DNA of 64,000 nt from Rossellomorea sp. BNER (GCA_024213275.1 JANAVG010000020.1:1-64000); one strand, 5' to 3'. Shown: positions 19,515 through 29,002, counted from the first letter of the stretch. Numbers and translations are program-made. The notes: generated by a model from the letters alone, not told the origin.

Positions 19515-19561
19515 CAATTATAATAGGGTTTATACTTAATATTTATAGGAGGGGTCAAAGA

Positions 19562-20842
19562 ATGAAGAAGGCATTATCATTACTTATGGTACTCATGCTT
19601 GTCCTAGGGGCGTTGGCTGCTTGTGGTCCTAATAGAGAAGAAGGGACAGGCAATAAAGATGAAAAGGACAACACTACTGATGACGCAAAAAAGCCGGAGA
19701 AATTAGTTATCTGGGAAGATGAGAAAAAATCGGCTTGGTTAGATGAAGTTGGTAAAAAATTCACTGAGGAAACAGGAATTGAATTAGAAGTTAAGGAAGT
19801 TGAAATGGCTTCGAAAATGAAAGAGCAATTACGTTTAGACGGCCCAGCAGGTTCAGGTCCGGATGTCTTAACTCTCCCACATGACCAAATCGGTGAATTA
19901 GCACTTGCTGGTCATATCGCAGAACTAAAAGTTGAAAAAGATGTTACAGATCGTTTTTCAGAATCTTCTATTTTAGCGGAAAGCTATGACGGAAAATTAT
20001 ACGGTCTCCCTAAATCTACTGAAACACCAGTTTTTATTTATAACAAAGCGTTAATGGAAGAGCCGCCAGCAACAATGGAAGAACTATACAAGTTTTCTAA
20101 AGAAAATACTAGTGGTGATCAATATGGATTCTTAGCTCTTTGGGATAATTACTACTTTGCACATGCTGTAATCGGTGGTATGGGCGGGTATGTATTCGCT
20201 GATAATGATGGAGCATTAGATCCGAAAGACATTGGTCTTAACAATGAAGGTGCTGTTAAAGGAACAGAATATATTCAAAAATGGTATAAAGAAGGTCTTT
20301 TCCCTAATGGAATTATCGGTGAAAACGGTGGTTCCGCGATGGACGGGTTATTCAATGAAGGGAAAGTCGCTTCTGTCATGAACGGTCCATGGTCATTCCA
20401 AGGCTATAAAGATGCTGGGATTGAGATTGGAGTTTCTGCACTCCCTCCTTTTGAAAATGGGGAACACATGAAAACATTTATGGGTGTAAAAGGTTGGCAT
20501 GTATCCGGTTATTCTAAAAACAAAGAATGGGCACAAAAGTTCATCGAGTTTGTAACGGAAGATGAAAATGCAAAACTTCGCTTCGAACAGACACAAGAGG
20601 TCCCACCAAATACGGCTTTAATTGATGATCCTGCTATCGCAGATAATGAAGGAGCAAAAGCTGTAGCAGAACAATCACAATATGGTGTACCAATGCCGAA
20701 TATCCCTGAAATGGGTTCTGTTTGGGAACCGATGGCAACAGCATTACAAACGGTTGTAACAGGTAAAGCCGAACCACAAAAAGCTTTAGATGAAGCAGTA
20801 AAACAGATTCAATCGAATATCGAAGCAAATCATTCAAATTAA
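19562..20842 (+). CDS. mdxE: Maltodextrin ABC transporter substrate-binding lipoprotein (MdxE)
   Basis: 426 aa extracellular solute-binding protein, family 1. A lipoprotein signal peptide ends in LGALAAC, with the lipidated Cys at residue 21, followed by a Lys/Asp/Glu-rich linker. The mature part has the MalE pattern (VIWEDEKK, then GSGPDVLTLPHD and LPKSTETPVFIYNK). AGGAGG precedes the ATG. It is the first gene of an mdxEFG-amylase operon and would capture maltodextrins outside the membrane. Two hairpins follow the gene and may set the high ratio of binding protein to permeases. Confidence 0.94.
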   Translation: MKKALSLLMVLMLVLGALAACGPNREEGTGNKDEKDNTTDDAKKPEKLVIWEDEKKSAWLDEVGKKFTEETGIELEVKEVEMASKMKEQLRLDGPAGSGPDVLTLPHDQIGELALAGHIAELKVEKDVTDRFSESSILAESYDGKLYGLPKSTETPVFIYNKALMEEPPATMEELYKFSKENTSGDQYGFLALWDNYYFAHAVIGGMGGYVFADNDGALDPKDIGLNNEGAVKGTEYIQKWYKEGLFPNGIIGENGGSAMDGLFNEGKVASVMNGPWSFQGYKDAGIEIGVSALPPFENGEHMKTFMGVKGWHVSGYSKNKEWAQKFIEFVTEDENAKLRFEQTQEVPPNTALIDDPAIADNEGAKAVAEQSQYGVPMPNIPEMGSVWEPMATALQTVVTGKAEPQKALDEAVKQIQSNIEANHSN

Positions 20843-20848
20843 TAGTTG

Positions 20849-20890
20849 CAAAAGCGGTACCTTTCACTTCCAGAGAGGTACTGCTATCTT
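20849..20890 (+). terminator. Hairpin after mdxE (attenuator or stabiliser)
   Basis: AGCGGTACCT and AGGTACTGCT form an almost perfect stem around an 11-12 nt loop, followed by ATCTTTT. Because the operon continues, this is probably partial termination or 3'-end protection of mdxE mRNA. Confidence 0.6.
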
Positions 20891-20905
20891 TTAACTTCCT
20901 ATATT

Positions 20906-20954
20906 CAATAGCTTTATGAGCAAGAAAGGAATTTTTTTACTCATAAAGCTGTTG
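20906..20954 (+). other. Second stem-loop between mdxE and mdxF
   Basis: CAATAGCTTTATGAG and CTCATAAAGCTGTTG pair with one mismatch across a 19-nt loop that contains a run of seven T residues. There is no T-run after it. A role in RNA processing or stabilisation is inferred. Confidence 0.6.
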
Positions 20955-20994
20955 AAAGCTTAGAATATCATGTTAGTAGAAAGGGGACTAATAT

Positions 20995-22281
20995 ATGGCT
21001 GTATTGTCCTATCAATCTAAACACAAAAAAACAGCAATGGCTCTTTCTTTATTACCTGGATTAGGTCAGTTGTATAATAAACAATTCCTTAAAGGCGGCT
21101 TCTTTCTCATCATGACTGCAGCTTTTCTGTATGTCTTTTGGGATTTAATTAACATGGGCTTATGGGGAATCGTCACTCTGGGAGAAGACGTTTCCTATGG
21201 TGATCACTCAATTTTTTTAATGGTAAAAGGAATCTTAGCGATTATCATATTATTATTTGGTCTTTTATTCTACAGTTATAATCTCTACGATGCATTTAAA
21301 AATGGTGAAAAACGTGATAGAGGTGAGAAGTTAAGTACACTGAGAGAACAATATCGCAATTTGGTGGATAATGGATTCCCTTACTTAATCATGTCACCAG
21401 GCTTCCTATTACTAGTATTTGTTGTTGTTTTTCCTATTATCTTTGTGATTTTATTGGCATTCACAAACTATGATCTTTATCATTCGCCACCAGCAAATCT
21501 AGTCGATTGGGTTGGAATCCAAAACTTTTTTGAAATTTTTAAGATAGATATATGGCGAGAAACTTTCTTTTCAGTCCTTGCATGGACACTTGTGTGGACA
21601 TTAGGTGCCACGACTTTACAAGTAGCACTAGGAATCTTCTTAGCGATTGTCGTGAACCAAAAAGATTTAAAAGGAAAAGCAATTATTCGTACGGTGTTTA
21701 TCTTACCTTGGGCCATTCCGGCATTCGTATCTATTCTCGTATTTGCCGGGATGTTCAATGAATCTTTCGGTACGATTAATCGAGATATTATGGCAGCATT
21801 CGGTATTGATAATATTCCGTGGATGACTGAGCCCTTGTACACACGTTTAGCTTTAATCTTTATACAGACATGGCTTGGGTTCCCGTTTATATTTGCTATG
21901 ACAACCGGTGTATTACAGTCTATTCCGGATGAATTATATGAAGCAGCAACAGTTGATGGAGCATCTAGTATTCAGAAGTTCAAAAATATTACTTTGCCAC
22001 TTGTTTTATTTGCTACTGCACCAATCTTAATTACACAATATACCTTTAATTTTAATAACTTTAATGTTATCTATCTATTCAATGGCGGGGGGCCAGCCAT
22101 TTCTGGTCAAAACGCTGGTGGAACTGATATCTTGATTTCCTGGATATACAGCCTAACGATGACATCTGCACAGTATTCTAAAGCAGCTGCCATTACATTG
22201 TTGTTATCAGTTTTCGTTATTACGGTTGCAATCTGGCAGTTTAGAAGAACAAAATCATTCCAAGAAGAGGATATGATGTAG
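20995..22281 (+). CDS. mdxF: Maltodextrin ABC transporter permease MdxF
   Basis: 428 aa MalF-type permease. The first 110 residues form an extra membrane region that begins LSLLPGLGQLYNKQFLKGG, resembling small TM2-type domains; the binding-protein-dependent permease domain follows. The EAA loop, which contacts the ATPase, is visible as ELYEAATVDGASSIQKFKNI near residue 313. Its partner mdxG starts two bases after its stop. No cognate ATPase gene is present in the island, as in B. subtilis, where MsmX serves several importers. Confidence 0.93.
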   Translation: MAVLSYQSKHKKTAMALSLLPGLGQLYNKQFLKGGFFLIMTAAFLYVFWDLINMGLWGIVTLGEDVSYGDHSIFLMVKGILAIIILLFGLLFYSYNLYDAFKNGEKRDRGEKLSTLREQYRNLVDNGFPYLIMSPGFLLLVFVVVFPIIFVILLAFTNYDLYHSPPANLVDWVGIQNFFEIFKIDIWRETFFSVLAWTLVWTLGATTLQVALGIFLAIVVNQKDLKGKAIIRTVFILPWAIPAFVSILVFAGMFNESFGTINRDIMAAFGIDNIPWMTEPLYTRLALIFIQTWLGFPFIFAMTTGVLQSIPDELYEAATVDGASSIQKFKNITLPLVLFATAPILITQYTFNFNNFNVIYLFNGGGPAISGQNAGGTDILISWIYSLTMTSAQYSKAAAITLLLSVFVITVAIWQFRRTKSFQEEDMM

Positions 22282-22282
22282 T

Positions 22283-23125
22283 ATGGATATGAAGAAACAA
22301 AAGATTATAAGACTGACACTATCATATATCGTTATTGGAATTATGTTTGCCATCATTCTATATCCTGTGGCGTGGATTATTGGCTCTTCTTTTAATCCAG
22401 GGCAAAGTCTCTCAGGATCAAGCATTATTCCTAAAAACGCCACATTAGCCCATTATAAAGAACTATTTGATAGCAAACAGAGTGATTATCTTATTTGGTA
22501 TTGGAACTCATTAAAAGTAAGTTTATCTACTATGGCATTAACGGTATTAATGGTAAGTTTGACGGCCTATGCCTTTTCTCGTTACCGATTTGTTGGAAGA
22601 AAGAATGGTTTAATGACATTTTTAATTCTACAAATGATTCCGAACTTTGCTGCATTAATTGCGATTTTCGTTCTAGCTTTGGTAACGGATTTACTTGATA
22701 CACATATCGGATTGGTCCTCGTGTATGTAGGTGGACAGATACCAATGAATACTTGGCTTATGAAGGGTTATTTAGACACAATTCCGAAAGAACTAGATGA
22801 ATCAGCTAAAATGGATGGAGCAGGTCACCTAAGAATCTTCTTCCAAATTGTCATGCCACTTGCAAAGCCAATCATAGCAGTGGTTGCATTATTCTCATTT
22901 ATTGCACCGTTTGCAGATTTCATTATTGCAAGTATCTTATTACGCTCAGAAAAAATGTATACTCTTCCTGTGGCTCTCTATGATATGGTTGCGAAACAAT
23001 TTGGGGCAGAATTTACGACATTCGCAGCAGGATCTGTTTTAATTGCTATACCAATTGCTATTTTGTTCTTATTCTTCCAAAAGTACTTTGTTTCAGGTTT
23101 GACGGCTGGGGGTACAAAAGGATAA
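22283..23125 (+). CDS. mdxG: Maltodextrin ABC transporter permease MdxG
   Basis: 280 aa MalG-type permease with six predicted membrane helices. The EAA loop is ELDESAKMDGAGHLRIFFQI near residue 172, and the C-terminal VSGLTAGGTKG is characteristic of MalG proteins. It forms the translocation pore with MdxF. The ATG at 22283 lies immediately downstream of the mdxF stop, so the two are almost certainly cotranslated. Downstream is the anchored amylase gene after 41 nt. Confidence 0.94.
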   Translation: MDMKKQKIIRLTLSYIVIGIMFAIILYPVAWIIGSSFNPGQSLSGSSIIPKNATLAHYKELFDSKQSDYLIWYWNSLKVSLSTMALTVLMVSLTAYAFSRYRFVGRKNGLMTFLILQMIPNFAALIAIFVLALVTDLLDTHIGLVLVYVGGQIPMNTWLMKGYLDTIPKELDESAKMDGAGHLRIFFQIVMPLAKPIIAVVALFSFIAPFADFIIASILLRSEKMYTLPVALYDMVAKQFGAEFTTFAAGSVLIAIPIAILFLFFQKYFVSGLTAGGTKG

Positions 23126-23166
23126 TCTTATAGGCGTTACTACAATTTTATTAAGGAGGAGCGGAG

Positions 23167-24690
23167 ATGAAAAGAAGAGTTCTATCTCTCATTTTAGTCC
23201 CGTTTCTTCTTTTTTACGCCCTCCCGGCAGGAGCTGTTGAAAAAGAAGAACGAAAGTGGCAGGATGAAACAATTTATTTTCTCATGACGGATCGATTTCA
23301 TAATGGGGATACATCAAACGACTTTGAAGTTAACGTAAAGGACCCTGAAGCATATCAGGGTGGGGATTTTCAAGGTATCATTGATAAGCTTGATTATTTG
23401 GAGGAGATGGGATTTACAGCAATAGGGTTAACACCCATTTTCGATAATGAAGCTAGAGGATATCATGGTTATTGGATTCAAGATTTCTATAAAACAGAAG
23501 AACATTTTGGTTCAATAAAAGAGTTTAAGAAGCTTGTAGATGAAGCACATAAGCGCGACATGAAAGTGATTTTAGATTTTGTCGTGAATCATGTGGGACC
23601 TAATCACCCTTGGGTAGATGATCCTCAAAAAGAAGATTGGTTCGAAGAAAAACAACAGATGAATCAAAACAGTGAAGAAAGTCAAAATCTTCCTGATTTA
23701 AACACAGAAAATCCAGAAGTGAAAGAGTATTTATTTGATGCAGCTAAGTGGTGGATTAAAGAAACTGATGTAGATGGATACCGATTAGATACGGTTCAGC
23801 AAGCTCCACAGAAATTTTGGAGTGAGTTTTCAAAGGAAGTAAAATCAGTGAAAGCTGATTTCTATCTATTAGGTGAAGTATTTAGTGAAGACCCGTGGAA
23901 TATTGCTGAATACGATGACAATGGAATCGGTGGTTTTGTTGATTTTCCTCAGGCGAAGGAAATGCGCAAGGTTTTTCAAAAGCCTGATGTTTCTATGGAA
24001 GGTTTATTCGGTTATTTTGAAAAAAACGAATCATTATTTGATCATCCATATTTAATGGGAACCATGATCGATCATCATGATATGAGTAGATTTACAAGTC
24101 TTATGGTTCAAAATAATCAATTTCCAGGAACACGATGGAAACTTGCCCTAACCTATATGTACACGGTTCCTGGAATTCCTATTGTTTATTATGGGTCAGA
24201 AATTGCCTTAAATGGTGAGAAAGCACCTGATAATCGTCGATTAATGAACTTCAAGACAGACGAAGAACTTATAGATCATATAACTAAGATTGGTGAACTT
24301 CGTCAGGATCTTCCGGCTTTAACAAGGGGGACAATGGAACTCCTTTATGAAAAAGATGGAATGGCTGTTTTTAAACGTGAATATAAAGATGAAACGATTG
24401 TTGTTGCTATAAATAATACAAGTAAATCTCAACAGGTTACAATCTCTGCTGATAAACTTGAAGAGGATAAAGAGCTTAGGGGATTACTTGAAGGTGGTAT
24501 GGTCAAAGAGGAAAATGGGGATTATTCGATTATTCTAGACCGGGAAACGTCTGAGATTTATGCTCTGGCGGAAAAGAGTGGATTGAATATTTCCTTTATC
24601 GCAGCTTTATCAGCCGTTTATATTATATTCCTTATATTTATATATTTTGTTTGGAAACGAGGAAGACGGAAGAAGAAAAAAACCGAGTAA
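23167..24690 (+). CDS. Membrane-anchored extracellular alpha-amylase (GH13)
   Basis: 507 aa. An N-terminal signal peptide (MKRRVLSLILVPFLLFYALP) leads to a GH13 barrel with nucleophile in YRLDTVQQ (about Asp206), acid/base in LLGEVFSED (about Glu236) and third acid in MIDHHDMS (about Asp303). Near the C-terminus a hydrophobic helix (ISFIAALSAVYIIFLIFIYF) is followed by WKRGRRKKKK, a classic stop-transfer anchor. The enzyme should therefore sit on the outer face of the membrane and produce maltodextrins next to MdxE. GGAGG precedes the ATG. It is the last gene of the mdx operon. Confidence 0.92.
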   Translation: MKRRVLSLILVPFLLFYALPAGAVEKEERKWQDETIYFLMTDRFHNGDTSNDFEVNVKDPEAYQGGDFQGIIDKLDYLEEMGFTAIGLTPIFDNEARGYHGYWIQDFYKTEEHFGSIKEFKKLVDEAHKRDMKVILDFVVNHVGPNHPWVDDPQKEDWFEEKQQMNQNSEESQNLPDLNTENPEVKEYLFDAAKWWIKETDVDGYRLDTVQQAPQKFWSEFSKEVKSVKADFYLLGEVFSEDPWNIAEYDDNGIGGFVDFPQAKEMRKVFQKPDVSMEGLFGYFEKNESLFDHPYLMGTMIDHHDMSRFTSLMVQNNQFPGTRWKLALTYMYTVPGIPIVYYGSEIALNGEKAPDNRRLMNFKTDEELIDHITKIGELRQDLPALTRGTMELLYEKDGMAVFKREYKDETIVVAINNTSKSQQVTISADKLEEDKELRGLLEGGMVKEENGDYSIILDRETSEIYALAEKSGLNISFIAALSAVYIIFLIFIYFVWKRGRRKKKKTE

Positions 24691-24870
24691 TATTTACAAT
24701 ATATAAATTAATTTACACTCGACTAGTTACATTAAAATTTGGATGGTTTACTTTATTAACGTTTTGCTTAGCTATAGCGCCTGGTCCCAAGGACATTTGT
24801 ATTAAGGATAAGAAAGCAAAGGGAGTATGCTTATCAAACAGGACTACGGCGCTCCCACTAATGTTTAAAA

Positions 24871-24884
24871 TGAAAGCGTAAACT
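24871..24884 (+). promoter_or_regulatory. cre-like box upstream of the LacI regulator
   Basis: TGAAAGCGTAAACT differs from the cre pattern TGNAANCGNWWWCA only at the last base. It could give catabolite repression or autoregulation of the regulator gene about 200 bp downstream. Confidence 0.45.
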
Positions 24885-25008
24885 GGTAAAGTATGGATGT
24901 TATTTTCTTGAAGTAAGTTTGTAAATGGTAAAAAAGGTATATCTATGTTCAGCGCAAGCAGGGGCCATTCTTTGTTTAGCCAAGTTATGAAGGAAGGAAA
25001 AAGAGCCT

Positions 25009-25065
25009 ACAGACATGACTCGTCATAAGCAGTTATGGGTCTGTACAAGGCGCTTGCGCTTTTCT
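25009..25065. repeat. Family B repeat, terminal part
   Basis: ACAGACATGACTCGTCATAA pairs partly with the following CAGTTATGGGTCTGT, and the element ends with CAAGGCGCTTGCGCTTTTCT, matching the right end of the copies at 1-190 and 61726-61801. Confidence 0.6.
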
Positions 25066-25087
25066 AAGTGAGAAGGGGGGGAAGATG

Positions 25088-26122
25088 ATGGCCGTAACGA
25101 TTAAAGATGTTGCGAAGCTAGCAAATGTTGCACCGTCTACCGTTTCGAGAGTAATCGCCAACAATTCCCGAATAAGTGAAAAAACAAAGCAAAAAGTCAG
25201 GGAAGCAATGAATCAGCTTGGTTATCATCCAAACTTTATTGCTAGAAGTCTTGCTAATCAGTCTACACAGGTTCTAGGTCTAGTTCTTCCAGGATCAGCC
25301 GATAAATTTTTTCAGAATCCCTTCTTTCCTACGGTTTTGAGAGGATTGAGTGAAGGAGCACATGAAAAGCAATATGCATTGCAAATGACAACAGGTCAGA
25401 GTAATGAAGAAATTTATGATGGAATCGTTCAAATGGTTCAAGGGGGAAGAGTCGACGGAGTCGTGCTCTTGTACTCCAAAGTAGAAGATAAGGTTATGAT
25501 GTATTTACGTGAGCGTGGCTTCCCTTTTGTGATGATAGGAAAACCATTTAAATACTCAGAAGAAATTACTCATGTCGATAATGATAATTACCGAGCTACT
25601 AAAGGGGCTACAGATTATCTATTGAGTTTAGGGCATAAGCGGATTGCCTTTATTGGTGGTGATTTAAACCTCGTTGTTACTGTAGAAAGGCTGCTTGGTT
25701 ATGAAAAGTCATTACGAGATGCAGGAATTGAACTTGTGAATGAATATGTTATACATGAAGAGTTTTTACAAGAAGGCGGTAAGGAAGCCGTGAAAGAATT
25801 AATGCAACTAGAACAACCGCCAACTGCAATGGTCGTGGCAGATGATTTAATGGCATTAGGAGTTTTAAACACCCTTCATGAAATGGAGATAACTGTTCCA
25901 GATGATATTTCCATTGTGAGCTTTAACAATGTTTTACTCTCGGAAATGTCACGGCCGCCACTAACATCTGTTGACATTAATATTTTTGATTTAGGTTATC
26001 AGGCAGCAAAAAGCCTTATTCAGAAAATTGAAGATCCGAGAGACCCAATTAAAAGAATTATCGTTCCTCATGAAATGGTTGAGCGCTTTTCTTGCAGCCA
26101 ATACCAAGATAAGGGTCATTAA
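25088..26122 (+). CDS. LacI family transcriptional regulator, MalR/MdxR-like
   Basis: 344 aa. The N-terminal helix-turn-helix VTIKDVAKLANVAPSTVSRV is typical of LacI proteins, followed by the hinge helix NFIARSLANQ and a periplasmic-binding-like effector domain. It resembles B. subtilis MdxR (YvdE) and probably senses maltose or maltodextrins to control the adjacent divergent operons. Two ATG codons are adjacent (25085, 25088); the second is better spaced from the GGGGGGG ribosome site. It is followed by a strong terminator. Confidence 0.88.
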   Translation: MAVTIKDVAKLANVAPSTVSRVIANNSRISEKTKQKVREAMNQLGYHPNFIARSLANQSTQVLGLVLPGSADKFFQNPFFPTVLRGLSEGAHEKQYALQMTTGQSNEEIYDGIVQMVQGGRVDGVVLLYSKVEDKVMMYLRERGFPFVMIGKPFKYSEEITHVDNDNYRATKGATDYLLSLGHKRIAFIGGDLNLVVTVERLLGYEKSLRDAGIELVNEYVIHEEFLQEGGKEAVKELMQLEQPPTAMVVADDLMALGVLNTLHEMEITVPDDISIVSFNNVLLSEMSRPPLTSVDINIFDLGYQAAKSLIQKIEDPRDPIKRIIVPHEMVERFSCSQYQDKGH

Positions 26123-26125
26123 AAA

Positions 26126-26178
26126 AATCCCAATGTAGTAATCTAAGTCTTTGATTACACACATTGGGCTTTTTTTGC
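26126..26178. terminator. Terminator after the LacI regulator
   Basis: CCCAATGT (26129-26136) pairs with ACATTGGG (26161-26168), extended by GTAATC / GATTAC, and is followed by CTTTTTTTT. The A run on the left allows use for the convergent SDR gene too. Confidence 0.9.
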
Positions 26179-26229
26179 CTAAGGGAAATCACCCCAATTC
26201 CCTAGTCGGTATATATTCTGCTTTTGACT

Positions 26230-27099
26230 TTATCCGTTTACAATGGCTCCACCATTAATATGAATGATTTGACCATTGATATAGGAGGAATCATTACTTG
26301 CTAAGAAAACATATGCTGCACCTAATTCGTACGGTTGTCCAGCTCTTCCAAGTGGAGTGTTTCCTCCAAAAGTAGCTACCTTATCAGCAGAAAAAGTTGA
26401 TGGTATTAATGGTGTCCATATTGGGCCTGGAGCAACACCGTTCACTCTAATACCTTGAGAAGCAAGAGAGAGTGAAAGTGAACGGGTAAAGGATACAATC
26501 GCTCCTTTAGTTGATGAATAATCAATAAGCTGTTCATTGCCTTGATACGCGGTAATAGAAGCCGTATTTATAATAGCCGCTCCCTTATTAAGATGGGGAA
26601 GTGCTGCTTTTGTTAAATAGAAATAGGAATAAACATTGGTTCGAAATGTTTTTTCAAGCTGTTGTGCAGATATGTCCAATAGACTTTCTTGTGGGTGTTG
26701 CTCTGCAGCATTATTAACAAGGATATCTAATTTTCCATAGTGTTCAACTGTTTTTTGGATCACTTCCATACAATATGTGACACTACCTAAATCACCAGAG
26801 AAGAGGATGCAGGACTGTCCCTCTTGTTCAATAAGTCTCTTCGTTTGCTTAGCATCTTGATGCTCCTCCAAATAAGCAATCGCAATGTCTGCTCCTTCTT
26901 TTGCGTAGTAGAGGGCAACAGCTTTTCCAATCCCACTATCTCCCCCAGAAATAAGGGCAATTTTCCCTTTGAGCTTCCCTCCAGGTTTATATTGTTTATC
27001 CATATGCTGTGGATAGGGGCTCATTTCATCTTCTGTACCAGGTTGATGATTTTGATGCTGTGGTGGAAATGTTTGCTTTGAATTTTGGTTTTGTGTCAT
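26230..27099 (-). CDS. SDR family oxidoreductase (YhdF/YhxD/YdaD-like)
   Basis: 289 aa short-chain dehydrogenase. After a Gln/His/Pro-rich N-terminal tail of about 40 residues come the cofactor loop SGGDSGIGKA (TGxxxGxG variant), the NNAAEQ motif, catalytic Ser in NTASITAYQG, and YSSTKGA with the Tyr-x3-Lys pair. It belongs to the group of stress-associated glucose/ribitol dehydrogenase-like proteins (B. subtilis YdaD, YhxD, YhdF). Substrate unknown. AAAGGAG precedes the ATG. No operon partner. Confidence 0.9.
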   Translation of the reverse strand: MTQNQNSKQTFPPQHQNHQPGTEDEMSPYPQHMDKQYKPGGKLKGKIALISGGDSGIGKAVALYYAKEGADIAIAYLEEHQDAKQTKRLIEQEGQSCILFSGDLGSVTYCMEVIQKTVEHYGKLDILVNNAAEQHPQESLLDISAQQLEKTFRTNVYSYFYLTKAALPHLNKGAAIINTASITAYQGNEQLIDYSSTKGAIVSFTRSLSLSLASQGIRVNGVAPGPIWTPLIPSTFSADKVATFGGNTPLGRAGQPYELGAAYVFLASNDSSYINGQIIHINGGAIVNG

Positions 27100-27138
27100 G
27101 AACGATACTCTCCTTTAATTGTATTTTTATTCTTGTTC

Positions 27139-27167
27139 CAAAAGCAACAATCTATGCGAAAACAGCA
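27139..27167. repeat. Solo family A terminus
   Basis: AAAAGCAACAATCTATGCGAAAACAGC closely matches the right terminus of the family A element at 7746-7770. No core or second terminus is present nearby, so this looks like a remnant. Confidence 0.5.
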
Positions 27168-27276
27168 TTTATTAAAGACGAAAGAGTTTATAAAGGATTA
27201 ATACTTAAATAGTGTTTACCCATTCAATAATTTTATTAATCATGTTCATTAGGGGGTTAATTGTAGAAAGAAAAAA

Positions 27277-27311
27277 TAAGAAAAACAGTTACCTGAAATT
27301 TGGCAACTGCT
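27277..27311 (-). terminator. Terminator of the CoA-disulfide-reductase-like gene
   Basis: On the minus strand CAGTTGCCA and GGTAACTG pair across a short loop and are followed by TTTTTCTTATTTTTT. Confidence 0.85.
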
Positions 27312-27325
27312 TAACTATATATTAT

Positions 27326-28673
27326 TTAGTTTTGTATCATGTTCTCCGCTTTATAGCCGATAATGTTCAATAAATCTTTTGGAGAAGAGTATGGGGGTGA
27401 ATAAGATGTTTCTAAAGCTTGTAGTTCATGGACAGGAATTCCCCCGTAAATAGCGGTGACAATCACGTCAATGCGTTTATCAACACCATCACCACCTACA
27501 ATTTGGGCACCGTAAATTTTTCCATCCTTTGGATTGAAATGAACTCTAATATGCACATTTTCTGCTCCAGGATAGTAACCAGCGTGTGATTTACCACTGT
27601 GTTCAACCGTTTTATAATCAAATTCCATTTGTTTGAGTGCTTTTTCACTTAATCCAGTGGCAGCCACCGTTAAGTTAAAGACCTTTGCAATAGAGGTTCC
27701 TAGCAAGCCTTTGAACACCACAGGTTCACCTGCAATATGCTTTGCAGCAATATAGGATTGTCTATGGGCAGGCCAAGCTAAAGGGACTCTTTTAGGTGTT
27801 TTTAAAAGAAAATGAAAAGTTTGAATCGCATCCCCGACTGCGTAAATATTCTTATCATTTGTTTGCATGAACTCATTTGTTATAATTCCACCCGTTTCAC
27901 CGAGTGTAAGACCAACTTTTTCAGCTAGCTCAACTTTTGGTTTTACACCTACAGCAAATAGTAAAAAATCTACCTTGAGTCGATCTCCTGTTGATAATTT
28001 AAGGGTTTGATCGGAATCTATTCCTTCCAATGAGGTATTTAATCGTAAATGGACTCCGTTTCCTTCAAGTTGTTCGTGCAAATACTCTGCCATAGTTGGA
28101 TCAATTATTTTCATTACCTGTTCAGATCTTTCAAGGACATGTACATCCAAACCTAATTGTTTAAAGTTTTCTGCCATTTCTAATCCGATAAACCCACCGC
28201 CAACAATGGCGCAGCAAGAGGGATTATGGTTATTTATATATTCTTTAATGTGATCCATATCCTCTATATTTCTTAGAGTGAAGGACGGAATGATGCCTAT
28301 TCCAGGAAGATCGGGTACAAAAGGATATGCCCCTGGTGCAAGAAGGAGCTTATCATAATCTTCTTCATATAGTTCTTCTGTTTTATGATTTTTAATGGTT
28401 AATTTTTTGTCAGAACGATTGATGTCAATGATTTCATGTCTGGTTCTGACTTCAATATTCTTTTTCTCTTTAAAGGATTCAGGGGTAGCGGCGAAGAGAG
28501 AGTCGCTCTGTGATTGTGTCCCCAATATAGTATGGCATTCCGCAGTTTCCGAAGGATATGTATTCATCTTTTTCAAACATGATGATTGTGGATTCTTTGT
28601 CAAGTTTTCTAATTTGTGAAGCAGCTGTCGCCCCACCAGCCACACCGCCAATGATTAATATTTTTTGTTTCAT
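27326..28673 (-). pseudogene. cdr: CoA-disulfide reductase-like FAD/NAD oxidoreductase, frameshifted
   Basis: The gene starts at ATG 28673 (GAGGTG site) with the FAD-binding [10 protein letters not shown] and the redox cysteine in [10 protein letters not shown] (Cys44), as in CoA-disulfide reductases, but this frame ends at 28479 shortly after IGDTITER. The rest of the protein continues in another minus-strand frame, from [12 protein letters not shown] to the end at 27326, with a second nucleotide-binding motif CCAIVGGGFIGLE and the C-terminal dimerisation domain. The break is at about 28500-28508, in GAGCGACTCTCTC; two missing bases would restore the frame. The 441-aa open frame starting at 28651 is an artefact of the shift. 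Either a true disrupted gene or a sequence error; everything else looks intact. No rhodanese domain. Confidence 0.85.
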
Positions 28674-28962
28674 AAGTTCACCTCGGGAAGAATTGTTTAT
28701 ATGTATAAGTTTATGCTAATAGTCCAAAAACAATGTTCTCGTATCACTCTCTAGATGTACTTGGCTATTTACCAATGCGTTATTTTATAAGGCTGTTTGT
28801 TGTTATTTGAAAAAGGGGTGGTTGGTTACAGCGAAAGGATGCTCGCTTTCAGCGGGGCGGGCGGTGAGCATGTCCCGCTACTCCCGCTGGAGTCTTATAG
28901 AAAATGTTTATGAAAGCAGACTTTTATAAAAGTCATATTTATGAATGAACAACCATTATACG
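28674..28962. other. Intergenic region holding a truncated family A repeat
   Basis: The 350 bp between cdr and yitK contain the family A copy at 28791-28922 and the yitK terminator; the remaining sequence shows no gene. Confidence 0.5.
28791..28922. repeat. Family A MITE-like repeat, truncated core
   Basis: Left end GGCTGTTTGT, core GTGGTTGGTTACAGCGAAAG with GCTCGCTTTC and GGCGGGCGGTGAGC, then an abrupt change after CCCGCTGGAGTC (about 28893), and a recognisable right end AAAATGTTTATGAAAGCAGACT. The 3' part of the GC-rich core is deleted. Confidence 0.7.
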
Positions 28963-29002
28963 GAAAAAAATACCGAATGAGCATATCTTACCCATTCGGC
29001 GA
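28961..29002 (-). terminator. Terminator of yitK
   Basis: Minus strand CCGAATGGG and CATTCGG form the stem, followed by TATTTTTTTCC. Confidence 0.8.

Larger units (their letters stand above)
24691..25087. other. Intergenic region between amylase and LacI regulator
   Basis: About 395 bp without a convincing gene. It contains a GCGCCTGG motif (24778), a cre-like box at 24871-24884 and a family B repeat end at 25009-25065. The region may be a degraded longer family B element. Confidence 0.5.

Noticed and set aside
24651-24881. 76-aa open frame after the amylase gene
   Set aside because: It overlaps the amylase end in another frame, lacks a ribosome site, and covers repeat-like sequence.
27326-28651. 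Intact 441-aa oxidoreductase starting at 28651
   Set aside because: Its first about 55 residues are out-of-frame translation of the real N-terminus, which lies in another frame starting at 28673.
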